A stretch of DNA of 64,000 nt from Diaphorobacter ruginosibacter (GTDB lineage Bacteria > Pseudomonadota > Gammaproteobacteria > Burkholderiales > Burkholderiaceae_C), in NCBI RefSeq assembly GCF_014395975.1, contig NZ_CP060714.1, forward strand, positions 4,154,001-4,218,000. The letters run 5' to 3'. Positions 17,230 to 25,135 of the stretch are shown here, piece by piece. A program made the translations under genes and the position numbers. Within the stretch, counting starts at the first letter, position 1, and each line of letters starts with the position of its first letter. The notes under the pieces were generated by a model that made no database searches, was not told where the DNA came from, and saw only the letters and a program-made list of their open reading frames with translations.

Positions 17230-17968
17230 AGAGTATTGCCACCAGGCTGCAAAGCCCGAACCATTGGAATGCGTAGCCGTAATGCTTGTCGACACCGGCA
17301 TCGACAGCCGGCCAGTCGCGCAGCATGCCATCGTCGGTGTCGCCCGCCGTCTGTACCACTGAAAGCGGCAGGATCGGCAGGCCTGTCTCGGCCCCATAGG
17401 TGGCCAGATCGAGATTCTGCCGGATGCGGGAAGCCCTTGCGTCGTTTCCGGATGTGTCGAACTCGTACAGGCGTGCCGGACGCGCGGCCACGCGACCGAG
17501 GATCCGTACCTCGTCGGCAGCCGTGCGCACCTGAGGAATCTTGGTGCGATCCTCGAAATTGCGGGGCACCCAGCCGCGCTGCACCATCACCACCGCCCCT
17601 GAGGCGTCGTTCAGCCGCAGTGGCGTCATCACGAAGAAGCCCTGGCGGCCGTTCATCTGGCGGTTGTCGAGATAGATCGTTCCATCGGGCACCCAATGCC
17701 CCGCCAGCCGAACCTGGCGGTGCAGCAGCGGATCCACCTGCGCGTCGTCCAGCGGCCCGGACAGGGCCTGCAGCCCGGCAAGAAACTGCCCTGCTTCGAG
17801 CGGCGGCTCGTGCATGCGGCGATCCATGGCCTGCTGCAGGGCCTCTTTCTGCGCAGCCCGCGAGAGCTGCCAGCGGCCGAGTGACGCCGTCACCGCCATG
17901 GTGGCGAGGGCCGCCATGGTGATGATCCAGAAACGCCATCCAAAGGCCCGCAAGCTGTTCGTATTCAC
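17171..17968 (-). CDS. SURF1-family cytochrome oxidase assembly protein
   Basis: A 265-residue SURF1/Shy1 protein, involved in inserting heme A into oxidase subunit I. It has the family layout of one transmembrane helix at each end (about residues 10-28 and 235-252) and a periplasmic domain between, with LGRWQLSRAAQKEAL after the first helix. VMVQRGWVPRN near residue 130 and HYGYAFQWFGL before the second helix are family hallmarks. It starts with GTG at 17968, with GGAGAG nine bases upstream. Its start is only 15 bases from the start of the divergent small gene at 17984, so the two share a very compact promoter region. Confidence 0.93.
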   Translation of the reverse strand: MNTNSLRAFGWRFWIITMAALATMAVTASLGRWQLSRAAQKEALQQAMDRRMHEPPLEAGQFLAGLQALSGPLDDAQVDPLLHRQVRLAGHWVPDGTIYLDNRQMNGRQGFFVMTPLRLNDASGAVVMVQRGWVPRNFEDRTKIPQVRTAADEVRILGRVAARPARLYEFDTSGNDARASRIRQNLDLATYGAETGLPILPLSVVQTAGDTDDGMLRDWPAVDAGVDKHYGYAFQWFGLCSLVAILYVWFQLIRRFLRPRRQPSA

Positions 17969-17983
17969 GTAATATCACTCTCC

Positions 17984-18205
17984 ATGAAATCACTCCTGGT
18001 CGCTCTCGCCTTCCTGGCCATTCTCGCCAGCCTGGGCACCGCGCTGTTCTTCATGATGCGCGGCAAGGGAGACGACCGCTCACGCGGCAAGCGCATGGCG
18101 TGGGCATTGACCGCACGGGTCGCATTCTCCATTGCACTGTTCCTGTGCGTGCTGCTGGCCTGGAAGCTCGGCTACATCCAGCCGACGGGCCTGCCCGTTC
18201 GCTGA
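17984..18205 (+). CDS. DUF2909 twin-transmembrane protein
   Basis: A 73-residue protein with two transmembrane helices (about residues 3-24 and 43-64) joined by a short, strongly basic loop (RGKGDDRSRGKRM), matching the DUF2909 'twin transmembrane' family found beside oxidase genes in betaproteobacteria. Its role is not known; the context suggests oxidase assembly or stability. It reads opposite to all oxidase genes, divergent from surf1. Confidence 0.85.
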   Translation: MKSLLVALAFLAILASLGTALFFMMRGKGDDRSRGKRMAWALTARVAFSIALFLCVLLAWKLGYIQPTGLPVR

Positions 18206-18670
18206 CGCCCCTGGCGCACCACCGCCCCGCAACCGCGCTCGTTCTTGCCCGGGCTCCTGCCGGGGCCTTCATCCGTCCAACAGGCTGGTGGAGCGGACAC
18301 AGGGCATTTTCATCATTTTGTCTCCGGCTCTTGCACTGCTATGGCGGCGGGATCTTGATTCCGCCTATCGCCAAAGTATACATATTTGCCAATAGCAAAA
18401 AGAAATTCTGATTGACGATAACCTCTAGATTGACAAACGTCTATTCACGCTCTTAGACGTTGCAGAGGTGCACCTATCGCTGAACTACTATTCGATCAAA
18501 AATCGAATAAACGATATATAAACCTTCATTTTTCCATATTCAATCACTCTTCCAAGATTTATTTATGAAATATAAATAAGAGCATATAGATGCATCTTGA
18601 ATAATCCTCCAGAACAAATATCTCAGTAGATATTTTTCATTTTTTTGAATTTCCAAGATTAGATACATTG
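18206..18670. other. AT-rich intergenic stretch with several inverted repeats
   Basis: No gene is seen. From about 18350 the sequence becomes strongly AT-rich, unlike the surrounding cluster. It holds a nested hairpin: ACCTCT (18421-18426) pairs with AGAGGT (18464-18469), enclosing AACGTCT (18436) and AGACGTT (18455). There is also ATTCGAT-N5-ATCGAAT at 18490-18508 and TTATTTAT-N5-ATAAATAA at 18559-18579. These may be operators or RNA structures upstream of the candidate small RNA, or marks of inserted DNA. Confidence 0.6.
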
Positions 18671-18795
18671 GCGCATCCGTATTCGCATTTTGGCTAATCG
18701 AATGCGGACATCAGCGTCATGAAGTTGATCGGTCCTAGAAACTCCAGTTTCAACTTTGCTGAGGTGACCGGCCTGCTGGCCGGTCATTTTTTTTG
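18671..18795 (+). ncRNA. Candidate small RNA with intrinsic terminator
   Basis: About 125 bases can fold into three stems in order. CCGTATTCG (18677) pairs with CGAATGCGG (18699). AAGTTGA (about 18722) pairs with TCAACTT. Finally TGACCGGCC-TGCT-GGCCGGTCA at 18765-18786 is followed by eight T. The terminator is strong, yet no protein gene lies upstream on this strand within 500 bases except the 73-residue DUF2909 gene. A short untranslated transcript is therefore likely, or a leader with an attenuator for the gene at 18839. No known RNA family is recognised. Confidence 0.45.
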
Positions 18796-18838
18796 TCCCT
18801 GTTCTTGTCCGTGCGCCTCAGCCCTTGAAAGCCCCACC

Positions 18839-19282
18839 ATGGAATGCATGCCCGAGAACGCGAAGGTATTGGCGCGCTGGATCAGTGCCGGACACGCAGC
18901 GCCCGCCCCCCAGTCGGTCCGCCTGCTGCTCCATGACTACCTGGGCAAGCTGCCTCGCCAGGGCCATGGCCTGGATGCGTCGCGCATCCCCCACTCCATG
19001 CTCTACCTGCCGCGCAACGGCATTGATCGGGGGACGGTCGACTGGTTCCGCTCCACGCCACTGGGGCGGTGCGAGAAGGTGCTGCTGTTCCTGGGCATCC
19101 ACATGCCGTGCGTGGCCTGCACTCCGACCTTCGCCATACGCAACCTGCAACTGCCCGAGTCCCACCGCTTCAGGCGCCTGCAGATCGTCGGAGCCCGGCA
19201 CGACCCCACCCGCCCGATCGAACCGCTGACCCAGCACTTTGGCGAGTACGACGGCTGGGACGCCATCTGGACGACACTCTGA
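18839..19282 (+). CDS. Uncharacterised 147-residue protein inside the oxidase cluster
   Basis: Not recognised. The frame from the ATG at 18839 (or 18848) encodes 147 residues with GC-rich third positions like the neighbours, so it is probably real. Features are a predicted helix near the start (ENAKVLARWI), a conserved-looking LLFLGIHMPCVACTPTFAIR near residue 80 with a CxxC pair, and an acidic aromatic C-terminus (FGEYDGWDAIW). There is no signal peptide or membrane helix. It lies behind the small-RNA-like terminator and ends at a bidirectional terminator shared with coxC. It could be a metal-binding or regulatory protein. Confidence 0.6.
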   Translation: MECMPENAKVLARWISAGHAAPAPQSVRLLLHDYLGKLPRQGHGLDASRIPHSMLYLPRNGIDRGTVDWFRSTPLGRCEKVLLFLGIHMPCVACTPTFAIRNLQLPESHRFRRLQIVGARHDPTRPIEPLTQHFGEYDGWDAIWTTL

Positions 19283-19294
19283 TCCGCTGCCGCC

Positions 19295-19337
19295 CCCAAC
19301 GAAAAAGCGCCTCACAAGGAGGCGCTTTTTCGTTGGG
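19295..19337. terminator. Bidirectional terminator between coxC and the 147-residue gene
   Basis: A 19-bp perfect stem (CCCAACGAAAAAGCGCCTC at 19295-19313 with its complement at 19319-19337) with a 5-base loop. A and T runs lie within the stem, so it can terminate from both sides. Confidence 0.9.
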
Positions 19338-19350
19338 AAAGAACCCTGGA

Positions 19351-20232
19351 CTACATCCAGTACACCAGGATGTACAGGCCCAGCCACACCACGTCCACGA
19401 AGTGCCAGTACCAGGCGGCACCTTCGAAGCCGAAATGCTTCTCGGCGGTGAAGTCGCCCTTCATCAGGCGCAGCGTGATGAAGAACAGCATCAGCATGCC
19501 CACGAACACGTGGAAGCCGTGGAAGCCGGTCAGCAGGTAGAACGTGGAGCCGTAGATGCCCGAATTGAGCTTCAGGTTCAGTTCAGAATACAGGTGGTGG
19601 TACTCATAGCCCTGCACGAACAGGAAGATCAGGCCCAGGATCACGGTCATCCACATGAAGTTGATGCACTTGCTGCGATGGTTCTCACGCAGCGCGTGGT
19701 GGGCAATCGTCAAGGTCACGCCCGAGGTCAGCAGCAGGGCCGTGTTGATGGTGGGCAACCAGAAGGGACCCACGGTCTGGAACGGCTCGACGAGGCCGGC
19801 AGGCGCTGCCGTCACGCCGGCGGCGACGCTGGGCCAGACGGCCTTGAAGTCGGGCCACAGCAGGGCATTGTCCAGGCTGCCAAGCGCCGGCACCGAGTGC
19901 GAGCGGCCCCACCACAGCGCGGTGAAGAAGGCACCGAAGAACATCACCTCTGAGAAGATGAACCAGCTCATGCTCCAGCGATACGACAGGTCGATGCGGG
20001 TGCTGTACAGACCACCCTCGCTTTCGCGGCGTGCATCACCGAACCACTGCCAGAGTACGAACAGCCACCAGATGAGGCCGATGGCAAGCGAATACATGCC
20101 CCACTCATGGCCGTTGATCCACTGGCTCGCGCCCAGGATCACCAGAAACAAACCGATCGCCGCCATGACCGGATGACGCGAATCGGCCGGTACGTAGTAG
20201 TAAGGCGTGCTGCCGTGGGTTGTTGCACTCAT
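19351..20232 (-). CDS. coxC: Cytochrome c oxidase subunit III
   Basis: A 293-residue, seven-helix subunit III of the aa3-type oxidase. It carries the family motifs WFGDARRES, FIFSEVMFFGAFFTALWWGRSH and, near the C-terminus, LTGFHGFHVFVGMLMLF and HFVDVVWLGLYILVYWM. The ATG at 20232 has AGGAG seven bases upstream; the longer open frame before it is the intergenic region. It is the last gene of the coxB-coxA-assembly-coxC series, ending at the bidirectional terminator. About 98 bases with a repeated GTTGTCTC-type sequence separate it from the DUF2970 gene. Confidence 0.96.
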   Translation of the reverse strand: MSATTHGSTPYYYVPADSRHPVMAAIGLFLVILGASQWINGHEWGMYSLAIGLIWWLFVLWQWFGDARRESEGGLYSTRIDLSYRWSMSWFIFSEVMFFGAFFTALWWGRSHSVPALGSLDNALLWPDFKAVWPSVAAGVTAAPAGLVEPFQTVGPFWLPTINTALLLTSGVTLTIAHHALRENHRSKCINFMWMTVILGLIFLFVQGYEYHHLYSELNLKLNSGIYGSTFYLLTGFHGFHVFVGMLMLFFITLRLMKGDFTAEKHFGFEGAAWYWHFVDVVWLGLYILVYWM

Positions 20233-20330
20233 TTCAGCTCCTGAATCTCTCAAATCTCTGTTATCGGTTTGTGTTGCCGCGAAACGCGAGCTTCGCTTGT
20301 CGTCTCGTGTTGTCTCGTGTTGTCTCTTGT

Positions 20331-20594
20331 TCAGACTATCCAGTTCACCAGCACTATCAGCCCGACCACCAGAAGCACCAGCGCCACCAGCCCCACCACG
20401 ATGATGTGGATGGGATTGAGCTTCTCGATGTCCTTCTGGTACTCGGCTCCCTTTCGCAGGCCGATCATCGACCATGCCACCGCGCGCACGGTGCGCAGCA
20501 GCGATCCCTTGCGCTCGAGCGGCGAATCGCCCTGGCCCCTGCCCTGCTCCTTGTGCTCTTCATCCTGCATCGCAACTGCTTCCTTGCTCGTCAT
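20331..20594 (-). CDS. DUF2970 membrane protein of the oxidase cluster
   Basis: An 87-residue protein. Its last ~60 residues match DUF2970 (LLRTVRAVAWSMIGLRKGAEYQKDIEKLNPIHII, then one C-terminal transmembrane helix). The first ~28 residues are a charged tail. The ATG at 20594 shares a base with the ctaG stop (TGATG), giving tight coupling. The family is found between ctaG and coxC in Burkholderiales. Its function is unknown, assembly or stability being the likely role. Confidence 0.85.
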   Translation of the reverse strand: MTSKEAVAMQDEEHKEQGRGQGDSPLERKGSLLRTVRAVAWSMIGLRKGAEYQKDIEKLNPIHIIVVGLVALVLLVVGLIVLVNWIV

Positions 20595-21229
20595 CACGAT
20601 TGCCCTCCCGCTGCGGGTGCAGTGACTGCTGCAGGCTGCTGCAGCGCAGCCGTGGATTCAGGCGCCGGAGGCGTCTTGCCGCCCACCTCGAAGAAGGTAT
20701 AGGACAGGGTGATGGTGGTGACGTCCTTGGACAGGCGCGGGTCGATCACGAACGTGACCGGCCACTCGCGCTTCTCGCCCGCTTCCAGCGTGTACTGGTT
20801 GAAGCAGAAGCACTCGAGCTTGTTGAAGAAGGCGGTCGCCTGGCGTGGTGCATAGCTCGGGATGGCCTGCGCGGCCATCCTGTGGTTCTGCACGTTCTGG
20901 AACTCGTACATCACCGTGGCGAGCTCGCCCGGATGCACCTTGAGCGAGCTCTTGGCGGGCTTGAACTGCCATGGCCCGCGCGCATTCGCGTCGAACTCGA
21001 CGGTGATGGTGCGGCTGTAGTCGACCTGCGAGTTCGAGGGCACGCGAACGTCCTTGCCGGCGGCACCGTTGCCCGGCACCTGGCGCTCGGAGAGCGAAAG
21101 GATGTTGATGCCCGTGACTTCGCAGATGTGCTTGTAGATGGGAATGAGCACATAGCCGAACGCGAACATGCCGACAGTGATGACTGCCAGCTTGCCGACC
21201 ATCTTGATGTTTTCGCGTTGGGTGCTCAT
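20594..21229 (-). CDS. ctaG: Cytochrome c oxidase assembly protein CtaG/Cox11
   Basis: A 211-residue Cox11 family protein that inserts CuB into subunit I. One N-terminal transmembrane helix is followed by a periplasmic immunoglobulin-like domain, which carries the copper motif CFCFNQYTLEAGEKREWPVTFVIDP near residue 150. YKHICEVTGIN after the helix is also family-typical. The Ala/Pro-rich C-terminal tail is longer than usual. It starts 15 bases after the 36-residue gene and overlaps DUF2970 by one base. Confidence 0.95.
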   Translation of the reverse strand: MSTQRENIKMVGKLAVITVGMFAFGYVLIPIYKHICEVTGINILSLSERQVPGNGAAGKDVRVPSNSQVDYSRTITVEFDANARGPWQFKPAKSSLKVHPGELATVMYEFQNVQNHRMAAQAIPSYAPRQATAFFNKLECFCFNQYTLEAGEKREWPVTFVIDPRLSKDVTTITLSYTFFEVGGKTPPAPESTAALQQPAAVTAPAAGGQS

Positions 21230-21244
21230 GTCACGTCGTCCCGC

Positions 21245-21355
21245 TCAATGCAACCAGGCCATCTTCACCATGAAGCCGATGAAGAAGGCGACGGCCACCG
21301 ACAGCAGGATCCATCCCAGCCGGGCATTCGCTTTCTTCTGATCGGGTGTTGCCAT
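21245..21355 (-). CDS. Small cytochrome oxidase assembly protein (36 residues)
   Basis: A very short gene between coxA and ctaG: ATG at 21355, 36 codons, stop at 21245. The product has a polar start (MATPDQKKANARLG) and a single transmembrane helix (ILLSVAVAFFIGFMVKMAW). This agrees in size, position and composition with the small oxidase assembly proteins annotated at this place in other Burkholderiales. It lies 33 bases after coxA and 15 before ctaG on the same strand, and would be missed by length-limited gene finding. Confidence 0.8.
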   Translation of the reverse strand: MATPDQKKANARLGWILLSVAVAFFIGFMVKMAWLH

Positions 21356-21388
21356 GGTGTCGAAGTTTCCTGAAATTGCCGCCTGCGA

Positions 21389-23026
21389 TCAGCCGATCAC
21401 GCGGGTTGCGGTGGCGTCCAGCTTGGGTGGGTTCTCGAAGGTGTGGAACGGTGCCGGCGAGGGAACTTCCCACTCCAGGCCTTCCGCGGCTTCCCATGGC
21501 TTCGCAGCGGCCTTCTCGCCCTTGCCGCGCATGCCCGGCACCACGACGAACAGGAAGAAGTACACCTGCATGAGGCCGAAGCCGAACGCGCCGATCGACG
21601 CGAGCATGTTGAAGTCGGCGAACTGCATCGGGTAGTCGGCATAGCGGCGTGGCATGCCGGCAAGACCCAGGAAGTGCATCGGGAAGAAGGTGACGTTGAA
21701 GGTGATCAGCGAGCCCCAGAAGTGGATGCGGCCACGCGTTTCGGAGTACATCACGCCGGTCCACTTGGGGGCCCAGTAGTAGTAGCCCGCGAACATCGAG
21801 AACAGCGAACCTGCCACCAGCACGTAGTGGAAGTGGGCCACCACGTAGTAGGTGTCCTGCAGCTGGATGTCGATCGGGGCCATCGACAGGATCAGGCCGG
21901 TGAAGCCGCCCATCGTGAACACGAAGATGAAGCCCACGCTGAACAGCATCGGGGTCTCGAAGGTCATCGAGCCGCGCCACATCGTCGCCACCCAGTTGAA
22001 GATCTTCACGGCCGTGGGCACGGAGATCAGCATGGTCGCGTACATGAAGAACAGCTGGCCGGTAACTGGCATGCCGGTGGTGAACATGTGGTGCGCCCAC
22101 ACGATGAACGACAGGATCGCGATGGAGGCGGTCGCATACACCATCGATGCATAGCCGAACAGCTTCTTGCGGCTGAAGGCCGGCACGATCTGGCTCACGA
22201 TGCCGAACGCCGGCAAGATCATGATGTACACCTCGGGGTGGCCGAAGAACCAGAAGATGTGCTGGTACATCACCGGGTCGCCGCCGCCGGCGGGATTGAA
22301 GAAGCTGGTGCCGAAGTGACGGTCGGTCAGCGTCATGGTGATGGCGCCTGCCAGCACGGGCATCACGGCGATCAGCAGGTAGGCGGTGATCAGCCAGGTC
22401 CAGCAGAACATCGGCATCTTCATCAGCGTCATGCCGGGAGCGCGCATGTTCAGGATGGTCACGATGATGTTGATCGCGCCCATGATGGACGAGGCACCCA
22501 TGATGTGCATGGCAAAGATGCCGGCATCCATCGACGGGCCCATCTGCAGGGTCAGCGGTGCATACAGCGTCCAGCCTGCGGCGGGTGCGCCGCCGGGCAT
22601 GAAGAACGAACCGACCAGCATGATGGCCGCGGGGATCAGCAGCCAGAAGCTGAAGTTGTTCATGCGGGCGAAGGCCATGTCGGATGCGCCGATCTGCAGC
22701 GGAATCATCCAGTTGGCGAAGCCCACGAAGGCCGGCATGATGGCGCCGAACACCATGATCAGGCCGTGCATGGTGGTGAGCTGGTTGAACAGCTCGGGAT
22801 TGACCAGCTGCAAGCCGGGCTCGAACAGCTCGGCGCGGATCAGCAGCGCCAGTATGCCGCCCACCATGAGCATGGTGAACGAGAACAGCAGGTACAGCGT
22901 CCCGATGTCCTTGTGGTTCGTGGCGAACACCCAGCGACGCCAGCCGTGCGGCGCGCCATGGTGGTGGTCGTCATGTCCGTGATCGTGACCGCCTGCATGA
23001 CCGTGGTTGTCCAGTACTGCGCTCAT
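21389..23026 (-). CDS. coxA: Cytochrome c oxidase subunit I
   Basis: A 545-residue heme-copper oxidase subunit I with twelve transmembrane helices. Present are FFGHPEVYIMILPAFG with the His-Tyr crosslink pair, the K-channel lysine in PTAVKIFNW, and the heme ligands in QDTYYVVAHFHYVL. The N-terminus is unusually His-rich (HGHAGGHDHGHDDHHHG, residues 9-25) and could bind metal. It reduces oxygen to water and pumps protons. Spacing to coxB is 35 bases, so they are co-transcribed. Confidence 0.97.
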   Translation of the reverse strand: MSAVLDNHGHAGGHDHGHDDHHHGAPHGWRRWVFATNHKDIGTLYLLFSFTMLMVGGILALLIRAELFEPGLQLVNPELFNQLTTMHGLIMVFGAIMPAFVGFANWMIPLQIGASDMAFARMNNFSFWLLIPAAIMLVGSFFMPGGAPAAGWTLYAPLTLQMGPSMDAGIFAMHIMGASSIMGAINIIVTILNMRAPGMTLMKMPMFCWTWLITAYLLIAVMPVLAGAITMTLTDRHFGTSFFNPAGGGDPVMYQHIFWFFGHPEVYIMILPAFGIVSQIVPAFSRKKLFGYASMVYATASIAILSFIVWAHHMFTTGMPVTGQLFFMYATMLISVPTAVKIFNWVATMWRGSMTFETPMLFSVGFIFVFTMGGFTGLILSMAPIDIQLQDTYYVVAHFHYVLVAGSLFSMFAGYYYWAPKWTGVMYSETRGRIHFWGSLITFNVTFFPMHFLGLAGMPRRYADYPMQFADFNMLASIGAFGFGLMQVYFFLFVVVPGMRGKGEKAAAKPWEAAEGLEWEVPSPAPFHTFENPPKLDATATRVIG

Positions 23027-23061
23027 TTCTTATCTCCAATCGATCTTCTGTGCTGGACTCG

Positions 23062-24648
23062 TCATTGCGCGGCGACGACGTCGACGCGGCGCGCCTGACG
23101 ATCGCCACCGGCCCCTGCGGTCACCGTTTCGGGCTTGCGCAGCTCGATGCGGTCTGCTGCCACGCCATGGTCCGTGAGCACCTTGGCGACGGCCTGGGCG
23201 CGCTTCTTGGCGAGCTCGGCATTCACGTCGGCGCTGCCGGTCGAATCGACGAAACCGGACAGGGCGATCTTGCCATCCTTGTGCGCATTCCAGTAGTCGG
23301 CTGCACGCTTGGCTTCGGCCTGGGCCTCGGGGCCCAGTTCGCTCTTGCCGGTCTCAAAGAAGATCTGGAACGGGCCGTTGGCCTGTGCCGTGGCGTCGGC
23401 GCTGGCCGGTGCCGCAGCCGCAGGGGCTGCAGGAGCCGCTGCTGCCGCCGGGGCGGCTGCGGCACCGCCGCCTTCAGGGAACTTGCCACCGCGTGCGGCA
23501 ACGAATTCGGCAGGCTGGACCAGCTGGCCGGTCTTGTTGCCCCAGTGGTTCTTGGCAAAGGTGACCACGGCTGCCAGGTCGGTATCGCTCAGCTGCTTCC
23601 ATGCGGGCATCGCGCCATTCGCACGGCCTTCCAGCACGGCGTGCATCATGTCGGCGGTCGGGCCCAGCACCACGGGGCTGCCATCCAGCGCCTTGATCGG
23701 ACCGGCACCCTTGCCGTTGGCCTGGTGGCAGGCCGCGCAGTTGGCAGCGTAGACCTTTTCGCCACGGGCCACCAGGTCGGTCAGCGTCCAGACCTTGTTC
23801 GGGTCATCCTGCTTGGCCGCAGCCTTCTTCTTCTCGCCATCCACCCACTTGGTGTAGTCCTCCGCGGACAGCACCTTCACGTGGATCGGCATGTAGGCGT
23901 GCTCCTTGCCGCAGAGCTCGGCGCACTGGCCGTAGTAGTCGCCCACTTTTTCCGCACGGAACCAGGTGTCGCGCACGAAGCCGGGGATCGCGTCCTGCTT
24001 GATGCCGAAGGCCGGCACCATGAACGAGTGGATCACGTCCTGAGCGGTGGTGATCACGCGCACCTTCTTGTTGACCGGCACGACCAGCGGGTTGTCCACC
24101 TTGAGCAGGTAGTCGTTGGGCGCCTGGCTCACGTCGCCGCTGTTGGACATCTGGCGCTGCGCCGTATCGAGCGTGGAGATGAAGCCCAGGCCTTCCCCCT
24201 CGCCGGAGATGTAGTCGTAGCCCCACTTCCACTGGTAGCCGGTGGCCTTGATCGTGAGATCCGCGTTGGTGGTGTCCTTCTGGGCCACCAGCACCTTGGT
24301 GGCCGGCAGAGCCATCAGGATCACGATGATGAAGGGGATGATGGTCCACACCACCTCGACGGTGACGGACTCATGGAAATTCGCGGCCTTGGCGCCCCGG
24401 GATTTGCGATGCTTCCAGATGGAATAGAACATCACGGCGAACACGCCGATGAAAATCACTGTACAGATGATCAACATCATCCAGTGAAGGAAATGCTGCT
24501 CTTCAGCAATGCGCGTGACTGGTGGCGCAAGATTGAGCTGTTTGACTGCCGGACCACCGGGAAGATCCTGAACCGCGTGGGCTGCTGTGCCCATCCACGT
24601 CCCGGCCACCAGCAGCATAGAAGCCAGCTTTTTGGAAATGCTCTTCAT
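23062..24648 (-). CDS. coxB: Cytochrome c oxidase subunit II fused to cytochrome c and OmpA-like domains
   Basis: A 528-residue protein, much longer than the ~230-400 of usual subunit II. In order: a signal peptide (to about residue 25), two transmembrane helices (about 56-77 and 98-117), and a cupredoxin CuA domain with GQCAELCGKEHAYM (Cys243, Cys247, His250). A class I cytochrome c domain with CAACH (304-308) and Met347 follows, then an Ala/Pro linker (about 395-424). An OmpA-like domain closes the protein (about 427-528), with the Asp and Arg of GFVDSTGSADVNAELAKKR that bind peptidoglycan in OmpA/Pal proteins. The ATG at 24648 is preferred over a GTG nine bases upstream. The cytochrome c makes this a caa3-like subunit; the OmpA-like part is unexpected. 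Confidence 0.95.
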   Translation of the reverse strand: MKSISKKLASMLLVAGTWMGTAAHAVQDLPGGPAVKQLNLAPPVTRIAEEQHFLHWMMLIICTVIFIGVFAVMFYSIWKHRKSRGAKAANFHESVTVEVVWTIIPFIIVILMALPATKVLVAQKDTTNADLTIKATGYQWKWGYDYISGEGEGLGFISTLDTAQRQMSNSGDVSQAPNDYLLKVDNPLVVPVNKKVRVITTAQDVIHSFMVPAFGIKQDAIPGFVRDTWFRAEKVGDYYGQCAELCGKEHAYMPIHVKVLSAEDYTKWVDGEKKKAAAKQDDPNKVWTLTDLVARGEKVYAANCAACHQANGKGAGPIKALDGSPVVLGPTADMMHAVLEGRANGAMPAWKQLSDTDLAAVVTFAKNHWGNKTGQLVQPAEFVAARGGKFPEGGGAAAAPAAAAAPAAPAAAAPASADATAQANGPFQIFFETGKSELGPEAQAEAKRAADYWNAHKDGKIALSGFVDSTGSADVNAELAKKRAQAVAKVLTDHGVAADRIELRKPETVTAGAGGDRQARRVDVVAAQ

Positions 24649-25135
24649 AGTTCTCACTTACTTCTAAGCCTCAATTTGACCAATCCCTTGCTGCGCCCTC
24701 GTGGGTCAAGCACCAGCAAAGCCATGCGAATTCCACTTCACCGGAGCGCCGGCCGACCACGCCCGCAAGGGTGCCGCCCGCCAGCAGTCCGCAGTCCACA
24801 TGAACCCGGTTTCCATCAAATCCAGGCTGTTATCCATCAGCCTGTTGTCTCCGCAATCCATCGCGAGGGTCAATCGACTACCCGATTAGTTTGTCCCGCT
24901 TGAAACCATCCAAATGACAGGAGCATGCCGACCCGCCAAAACTCATGCAATCCGCATTAGTCCCGAGACGATTCGACACGACCGAAAATGGATCTTGACT
25001 CCCGTCAAGATATGCGAGGCGGAGCGCCAAGATCGGCCCGCTCGCAAAAAGTTCCGAATTCGCAATCACCAAGAATTGTAGCGTGCATTGACGAAAATCA
25101 TTGACGCGCCGCCAAGCAATCTCAATATTGCAGAG
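24649..25135 (-). promoter_or_regulatory. Oxidase operon upstream region with Fnr/Crp-type palindrome
   Basis: These 487 bases between coxB and the divergent-side methyltransferase gene hold no supported gene. At 24992-25011 there is a perfect dyad ATCTTGAC-TCCC-GTCAAGAT, with the TTGAC-N4-GTCAA core and four-base spacing of Fnr/Anr/Dnr-type sites (consensus TTGAT-N4-ATCAA). It lies about 345 bases before the coxB start, so a long leader or a second promoter is implied. Confidence 0.5.
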
